A DNA stretch of 64,000 nucleotides from Bimuria novae-zelandiae CBS 107.79 (taxonomy: Eukaryota > Ascomycota > Dothideomycetes > Pleosporales > Didymosphaeriaceae): positions 496,222 to 560,221 of the forward strand of contig ML976660.1 of NCBI GenBank assembly GCA_010015655.1, written 5' to 3'. Below are positions 55,455 through 64,000 of this stretch, piece by piece; the stretch's first letter is position 1; each line of letters begins with the position of its first letter. The notes beneath the pieces were generated by a model. It had not been told where the DNA came from. It saw nothing but the letters and a program-made list of their open reading frames with translations, and did not search any database. The translations under genes and the position numbers were made by a program.

Positions 55455-57064
55455 ATGGCTTCGCCTCTGCTGTACAAACAAGTCACGAGGATATTAAGAC
55501 GGCGGATCTGTAATTTGTACACGCAGCGTCAAAACACGTCAACAGCGACTCGGTCTGCGAAAGCAGGAGCATCTCGCACTTTGCACAACCAGGGATTCCG
55601 ACACCCGAAACGCGTTCAATTTTTCACTCCAGCTTCATCGTCGTCGAAGCGCTGGTGGCAAGCGCCCAATTTCAACTTTCCGGTCAAGATGAGCTCCGCG
55701 GGAGGTGTAGGTGCCGCGTCTGCGACTCTGTACGCAGTTGTGAGCAATCCAACTGCGGTTGGAGCGAAGCCCAAAGATGCGGACGAGAAAGCGCATCACC
55801 TGAAGGGTGGTAAAGGGTTTATTAATCCCTGGGATAGCTTCCGGGACTTTGTGGGATGGCAAATGGGGTTGCGCATGTTATGGTGAGTGCCCTTGCTGCA
55901 ATCGAGTGACAATATACGGTCGGTACGATCAGCCTTTACTGCTTCGCTCAGGCAATCTAGCTTTTTTCAACTTTCTGGCATGGGATTATTTAAGTACTGA
56001 TTCTTTCGACTAGGAGAAAATTCTCAGGCCAGGTACGGCAACCCGACACCACGCCGCCCACAGTCCCAGTCGTGACACCAACCTTCCGGGAAGGCAGGGA
56101 AGGCGGAAAACTGAGAGCAACATGGCTCGGCCACGCGTGCTACTACGTGGAATTTCCGTCCGGTTTGCGCGTCCTTTTCGACCCTGTCTTCGAGGACTGC
56201 TGCGCGCCCATCAAGATCAAGTCTCTGAAGCGGTTCACGCCGGTCCCGTGTGAGATCGAGGACCTCCCCACCGTTGACTTGGTAGTCATCTCCCACAACC
56301 ACTACGACCACCTGAGTTACCCGACGATCAAGAGGATCCAAAAGGCGTTCCCGCAAGTGCACTTCTTCGCGCCGCTTGGGAACAGGTCGTGGTTTGTTAA
56401 CAGCGGTGTACCGGAAGCCAACGTCACGGAACTAGACTGGTGGGACACGAGAGATGTAAAACTCCAGTCGCGATTCCAGGATAGCCCAAAAGAGGTAGAC
56501 ACGGTGAGCGTCTCCAAGAGCGAAACCAGCACCCAGAGCGACATCACAGCCCTGGTAGGCGCCCTGCCGTGCCAGCACGTCTCCGCGCGAGGACCTTTCG
56601 ACAAGTGCAAGACACTGTGGGCGAGTTGGAGCGTCGAGTCCGGCGGTGCCAAGGTCTATTTTGCGGGCGACACTGGGTACCGAGCCGTCCCCGGAAACAC
56701 GCCCGAAGGCGAAGACGGATACGGACCCGAATACGCGCACTTACCCGTATGTCCTGCGTTCAAGCAGATTGGCGAACATCGTGGGCCTTTCGATCTTGGG
56801 CTCATCCCCATCGGTGCCTACGAGCCGAGGTGGGTCATGAGCCCAATGCATGCGAACCCGGAGGATAGTGCGAACATCTTTATCGAAACGAAGTGCAAGA
56901 AGGCGCTGGGGATGCACTGGGGCACGTGGGTGCTGACTGAGGAGGACGTGCTGGAGCCGCCTAGGAAGCTGAAAGAGGCACTCAAGCAGAAAGGCATCGC
57001 CGAAGAGGGGGTGTTCGGGGTCACTGACATCGGGGAGAGCAAGGAATTTGAGTCGGGAGCGTGA
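55455..57064 (+). CDS. NAPE-PLD/FMP30-like metallo-beta-lactamase-fold phospholipase
   Basis: Predicted to cleave N-acylphosphatidylethanolamines, a membrane-associated mitochondrial activity (yeast Fmp30). Two exons (55,455-55,882; 56,014-57,064; intron 131 bp) give 492 residues. The N-terminus (LYKQVTRILRRRICNLY) resembles a mitochondrial presequence. The hydrolase core carries TWLGHACYYVEF, DPVFEDCCAP, the zinc motif SHNHYDHLSY, GNRSWF, VTELDWWD, YFAGDTGY and LGMHWGTWVLTEE, in the order of NAPE-PLD. The start is uncertain: a TATA box lies only 17 bp upstream, and initiation at 55,689 would remove 78 residues and most of the presequence. Confidence 0.88.
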
Positions 57065-57573
57065 ATGGATGGGAGATCATTGTAACACTATGCTATACAC
57101 CATTTCGTTTTGTACTGGATGGGAAATGCCGAGACGCTCTGGGTCTTCCGTATGGCGACAGAATTCTGCTGGCTATTTCTCATAATGACTCGCTTTATCA
57201 AGCGTAACGAAGCCCTTTCAAAGCCATAACAGTGCCTCCACTGAAATCTTCCGAGAGTTTCACCCAATGTCTGAGAAGAACCAAGCCATGGGTAGCAAAG
57301 CGCACGGTGGACATGGATCATGATGGAGATTCACTGGAATGTCAACAGAACGTGGAGCAGGGAATGTAGATTACCAAGGGACATATGCTGGTATATCGAA
57401 GAACCTAGATCAACGCCATCCACCCATGCCCGACCGCCGGATGCCAATTCTCATTACCATTACTTCGTGATTTTCATGCTATTTGGCCCCTCCAACTTTT
57501 GTCCTCTAGTTCGAACAAAGCACAATGCTACAATCTCCCACTCGTGTGTCGTTCCAAAAACGTCGACCACCCT
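57065..57573. other. Convergent 3' flanks of NAPE-PLD-like and DAHP synthase genes
   Basis: A 509-bp gap between stop codons; no feature recognised. Confidence 0.35.
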
Positions 57574-59793
<2,220 letters not shown>

Positions 59794-60729
59794 ATGAACA
59801 CCAAGCGGCGCCGGGAAGACGATTCTGATTCTGAGGACGAGCGATACCTCAAGGTGCGTGGTTCGGACCCAGCTGGGCGAGCCAAACAACTGACATCCCA
59901 ACAGAAATCACGACCATGGGACATTCAAACAGCTTTTTCATGGCCATCGAAGCACGCACAAACCACAAACGCCTTTTCCAACTATGTTCCAAACCTGTCG
60001 CCGCCACACACGTTGCCAGGCCTTGAAGCCATGACACCCGCCGAATCCGAGCACAGCGAAGCCAACTCGCCCGCTTCAATACAGGAAGAGCCTCGGATCA
60101 TAATGTCACCGCACGCCGACATAGACTACGCCATGCAAATGGACGAGGACGAGCCCGACGCCATCGCCAGCCAGCCACCGGATTCGCCCTTCGTCACCAA
60201 CTTCCGCCCTGCGAAGCTCAACATCGAGCGCTTCAACCGCGACCAGGCCGGGTACGCACCGGGTATATCGCATCGCATTCCAACCCCCATATATCCGTCA
60301 TTTCAGAATACAGGCGGCATGGGCGGGGTAGGATACCCCAACAGTGGTTTCGCAGGTGGGATGGCAACGAGCAACGGCTTCTTGGGCATACCCCCTACTC
60401 CATCCAACGGGCCGACGATGCAGACGCCGCATCGGAGACAGCGCAGTCAGGATAGGACCATTCGGATGCCGTCGCCCATCTCAGAAGACGAAGACATTCC
60501 CGACACGCCGACCGCCCAGACCCAGTCACAGCTTTCACGTCTTAGTGTGACTACAAACTACAGCTCCGACCGCATGGACACCGAGATGCCGCCGCCCTCG
60601 GCCACGCCCACCCGCGGTAGGAAGCGGAGTGGCGCTCTGACGGGCATGGGCCGCTTCAGCATGGGGTACCGGGACGACTGCGAGAAGTGTCAGTTGCGCG
60701 TGCCTGGGCATTATTCGCATTTTATCTGA
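59794..60729 (+). CDS. Fungal protein of unknown function with C-terminal cysteine motif
   Basis: No named family recalled, though the C-terminal block GMGRFSMGYRDDCEKCQLRV, then PGHYSHF, looks strongly constrained and C-x-x-C with two His could bind zinc. A 51-bp in-frame intron (59,854-59,904; donor GTGCGT, branch CTGAC, acceptor ACAG) is likely; spliced, the protein has 294 residues, unspliced 311. The N-terminus is basic then acidic (MNTKRRREDDSDSEDE), the middle Pro/Ser/Thr-rich and disordered, with many SP/TP sites (SPISEDEDIPDTPTA), so a nuclear, phosphorylated protein is plausible. An upstream in-frame ATG at 59,776 has a poorer context. Confidence 0.78.
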   Translation: MNTKRRREDDSDSEDERYLKVRGSDPAGRAKQLTSQQKSRPWDIQTAFSWPSKHAQTTNAFSNYVPNLSPPHTLPGLEAMTPAESEHSEANSPASIQEEPRIIMSPHADIDYAMQMDEDEPDAIASQPPDSPFVTNFRPAKLNIERFNRDQAGYAPGISHRIPTPIYPSFQNTGGMGGVGYPNSGFAGGMATSNGFLGIPPTPSNGPTMQTPHRRQRSQDRTIRMPSPISEDEDIPDTPTAQTQSQLSRLSVTTNYSSDRMDTEMPPPSATPTRGRKRSGALTGMGRFSMGYRDDCEKCQLRVPGHYSHFI

Positions 60730-61862
60730 TGACGGGATAGTTCCTGGTCCGCTCGATTTACATTATATGGATTTATGCATCGACGTATGGGATCAGGACG
60801 GCATGGGACGCGGGCGGGGCTTACTGGTATTTCCTCACGGATAACAGGATACTCTGGGATGGTTAACTGCAGCCACATCTGGTCGAACTCCGTGGACGCA
60901 GAATCTACTCGGCTTCCAAGGCATGACATTACAGCGACGCATGACCATAATTATAAACCCTTCAATTGCCATTCTGCCCATGTTCTCCTTGATTGTTGTT
61001 TTAAAAACGGACGTCTGCTACGGCCCTGGTACTACATTTTGCATAACACCTCATCTCGAGATTTCGTTCTAGACACTCTACCCTATACTGCCCAAATGCC
61101 ACCGGAGCCGTTCCCCGAGAACACAACAGGCGGGGCACAGGGCAACCCACACGGAAGCGTGTTTCGGAACACGAAAAACGAAACGACCGAGCACCCCGGC
61201 TCGACCACCGACTTCGCACTTGAAGGTCGCGAGATACAAGGGCGTCGTGCATGCGAAAAGCCTCCCGAAGCTTGAACGGTATCGTTGGCACGAGGTCGCT
61301 CCCTTAAAAGTTCGAAAAGAAACTGTGTATGCAACCGAGGTACGAGTGCTGAGCATAGACATGAACGTGGGATATAGGAGAGCTTACAAGTGCACGATAC
61401 TGCAGGCGTCGCTCGTGCCGTACAACAAGCCACTCGGCCCAAGGTTACATTCGACACCCTGACCGTGCATGCAGGCAGACATTATCATTCAATTGCCACA
61501 CCACTCATGAAAAGTGAAAATGCTTAAACAGCCTCGATACGTTGAATCTCATTTCCCTACCCTTTCCCAACTCCATTGCTCCCTCCTGAACCCTACCCTA
61601 TGCTGGATATTGCTAGCCAAACCACGAATGTTAAAACGCCTCCCAATGACATGACGGACATGACATGCTAAGCCGCGCGCACCATACAAGCGAATAACAA
61701 AAGGTAAAATGTACTCCAAGAGAGATGCTACAATAACATAAATGGAGAAATAAATAAAAGCGACCAGTCGAATGAAAACAGGTGCGAGAGGAGGAATACT
61801 TAGTCGCACAACACCTCGCGCTTGGTTCAACCTACAACCGTCATCATCTACCTGGATCGGGT
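60730..61862. other. Convergent spacer before the phosphatase gene
   Basis: 1.1 kb between two stop codons. Overlapping frames of 60-170 codons occur on both strands at 60,775-61,460 but none has a family resemblance. Confidence 0.35.
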
Positions 61863-64000
61863 CTATGCCGATTTCGGATACTGCTCCACCAGATACTCCA
61901 ACAAGCTCTCATAGCACAACACAAATTGCCTCAAACTCTGCACCATGCTCAGCCTCTGGTGTCTGAAATCCTCCACCGTCTTCTCGATCAAATCCACATC
62001 GGATTGGTTGACCCAATCGTCTTCTGCATCTCCACTCTGTTCGCTCCCCGAGCTCGAAGTCCGACGCGACATGCTCATCTCGTCCATGCTCATGCTCATG
62101 CTCATCGCTCGGTTGTCATGAACATCCTTTCGAGGCGACTTGGGATCGAGGTCCATAGGCGTAGACTCCCTGGCATTGCGCGCCTGTCGTTGCCGTTTAA
62201 GCATGTCGATGACGGAGTCGACGGTGCAGAAGGTGCCCGTGCGGCCGCAGCCCGCAGAGCAGTGTACGAGAATGGGCCGGCTATTCGGCGGATCAGGCCG
62301 AGAGGGTGACCCACCGTTGACTTGTCGGCACACAGCATCGCATTGTTCAATCAGACCGAGTAAGTGGGTTGGATGGGCCGGAGCACCGAAATCAGGCCAG
62401 TGTGAATATTGCAATTGAATAATCTCGCGCATGCGCTCAAATGGCTCGTCGGAATTCGAAAGCGTGAACTTGCGGACGATAACATAGGGCTGCTCGGAGC
62501 TAGGTGCGGCCGTGTTCTCTGTGGGGAAGTAGCTGGATTTGTTAGGAGGATTCGCAGTCGTAGAACGGCGCTGGCCAAGCGTAGATCGCTGCGATGATTC
62601 ACGACGACGGCGTATCTTGGATGGTTCGAGAGAGGCTCTACGTTCCCCGAGTGCATTCAGGTGAAGATGGCCGTAGTGCGTGCCAGACCAGTAGTTGTGC
62701 GCCTTGAGTTGACCGCCCTCCTGCTCTGCGGTGAGCATTACGATGACGCGGACGTCCTGTTGCCACACGACATTCCAGAAGTCCTGTTTTGAATGTCAGC
62801 ATTTACTGTGAAAGGACGCCAGGACTGAGACTTACATTGAAAGTTGCTGGAAGGGGACCCTGCGTGGCAATATATCGCTTATTAGAGAAGGACGGTTGAA
62901 TGTGGTTCGCGTTGACGTAGTCGCAGCCACCTGGGCTCACTCCCTGTAGTTTGACACGCGAATGCTCGTAAGGCCAGATGCTGTTGTATCGATTTTTGGA
63001 ACCCTTCTCGATACCCGCCAGCGTCACAGCCTGTGCGACTTCTGGGCCGCCTGTTGGGCTCCCGTAGTACACCTGTCCGGATAGAGCTTTTTGCATTCGC
63101 TTCTGCTCGCGTTTCTCGATGCGCAGGAACTTGTCAGAGACAAGCTTCCCATTGTCTTTCTCACTTGCGGCATTCTGTAGCCAGGTGGGCAGCTCTTCCT
63201 CCATCGAGTGGGTCATGCCTGCAGGGTGTTTGACGGGCATTTGGCCTACGCCACCGATGAGATCCATATTCTGTCGAATGTTTCCGAAGAAGGGATTCGC
63301 GGCATTCTGAGTTACTGGCATTGGACATCCTCCAATGACTGGTGCTACGGAGGGAAATGCGTTTTCGCTACCCGCAGAAGATGTAGGAGAGCTAGACGCT
63401 TGAACGGAACCTTTTGTTATCCAGTTTGGAAACTTGGCCGCAAATTCCTGGAAACCACCGCGAATGATATAGGAACGGCCGGTCCAGCCTTCACATGTGA
63501 ACTTCTTGAGGGTGTTGATGCAGGTGGCCGCATCCTTCATCTGCGAAGAGTTCGCATCATATACTATAATGTGCTTGCTACTCCGCCACTGCTCGAATTT
63601 TTCCTTCTCTTCGTCGTCCTTGAAGGTTTCGGTCAACTTTTGCACATTGAATGACGCACGCTTGAGTAGTGTAGTAGGGATGCAAAGGCTGAGGGCGCCT
63701 TGGATGCGGGACCGTGCGTACTGCGTAGAGACACGGAGGTCAAGCAGTAGGACCTCCTCTACAGCAGACTCCAATATATTGACGACGTACTGCGGGGAGA
63801 CCATAGACGGACCGTCGGTTTTACTGTCGACGTGTGTTGGCAGTGTATCTGCACGGCGTGTCGACAGTGGGAGCTTGTTCGATGGCTCTCGCGGAGGCAG
63901 CGACGGGCGTGGGTTCCTGACTTCAGCGAATTCGGCCAGCTCGTCCGTGCGTCCATAGCCTTCTTGGTCGAGAAAGCTCGCAGGAGAATTGCGCCGCGGG
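61863..64000 (-). CDS. Tyrosine phosphatase with N-terminal rhodanese domain (Pyp1/Pyp2-like), 5' end outside window
   Basis: Exon >64,000-62,836 and exon 62,784-61,863 (intron 51 bp, donor GTAAGT, acceptor ACAG) are open to the window edge, so the start is missing. The rhodanese-like domain (VLLLDLRVSTQYARSRI, GALSLCIP, IIVYDANSS) has Asp where a catalytic cysteine would be, so it is a docking module, as in MAPK phosphatases. The PTP domain has NRYNSIWPYEHSRV, YVNANHI, KRYIATQGPLP, DFWNVVWQQDV, the WPD loop HWPDFG, the active site HCSAGCGRTG and a final helix. A His/Ser/Arg-rich insert (about 60 residues) splits the region after NYW. An MS-repeat (MSMSMSMDEMSMS) sits in a second insert. S. 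pombe Pyp1/Pyp2 dephosphorylate stress MAP kinases. Confidence 0.92.

Overview
The window is nuclear DNA of a filamentous ascomycete, most likely a dothideomycete (inference). The evidence is the gene set (HeLo-domain protein, CFEM-like protein, DASH subunit Dad4, INO80 subunits, fungal AROM-linked enzymes), introns of about 49-60 bp with GTRNGT donors and CTRAY branch sites, and repeat-induced point mutation (RIP) of every large repeat.

Layout. Positions 1 to about 17,600 form a gene-free, AT-rich transposon graveyard. In many stretches CpA and TpG are almost absent and TpA is in excess, the mark of RIP. The relics I could name are a hAT transposase (1-2,450, +), a DUF3435 tyrosine recombinase of the kind that acts as captain of Starship giant transposons (3,716-5,456, -), a fold-back element (9,905-10,342), a solo LTR with a 5-bp target duplication (10,480-10,715), a Fot1/pogo element with TA duplication (10,865-12,735), a TA-flanked MITE (12,961-13,391), and a second Fot1-like element (13,578-17,589) interrupted by a PiggyBac element (13,769-16,007). 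The stretch 5,800-9,900 is RIP-degraded and unidentified.

From about 18,500 to 64,000 the DNA is gene-dense. Housekeeping genes: anoctamin/Ist2, RNPS1-like SR protein, profilin, metallophosphoesterase, RPS14, prephenate dehydrogenase, CDK11-like kinase, NDUFAF7, GOT1, IES6, DAD4, ARP5, RPL7, a Pho85-type cyclin, NAPE-PLD/FMP30-like hydrolase, DAHP synthase and a rhodanese-PTP phosphatase that runs off the right edge. Accessory genes: a HeLo-pseudokinase protein, three small secreted proteins, a CFEM-like GPI-type protein and an orphan repeat protein.

Functional links. IES6 and ARP5, whose products form one INO80 module, are separated only by the 72-residue kinetochore gene DAD4. DAHP synthase and prephenate dehydrogenase are the first step and a late step of tyrosine synthesis, but lie 28 kb apart. 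RPL7 carries a box C/D snoRNA in its second intron, as RPL7 genes do in yeast. Two small secreted-protein genes lie beside two copies of an unnamed 105-bp inverted-repeat element. Gene models are hand-spliced from consensus sites and family alignment from memory; no search was run.
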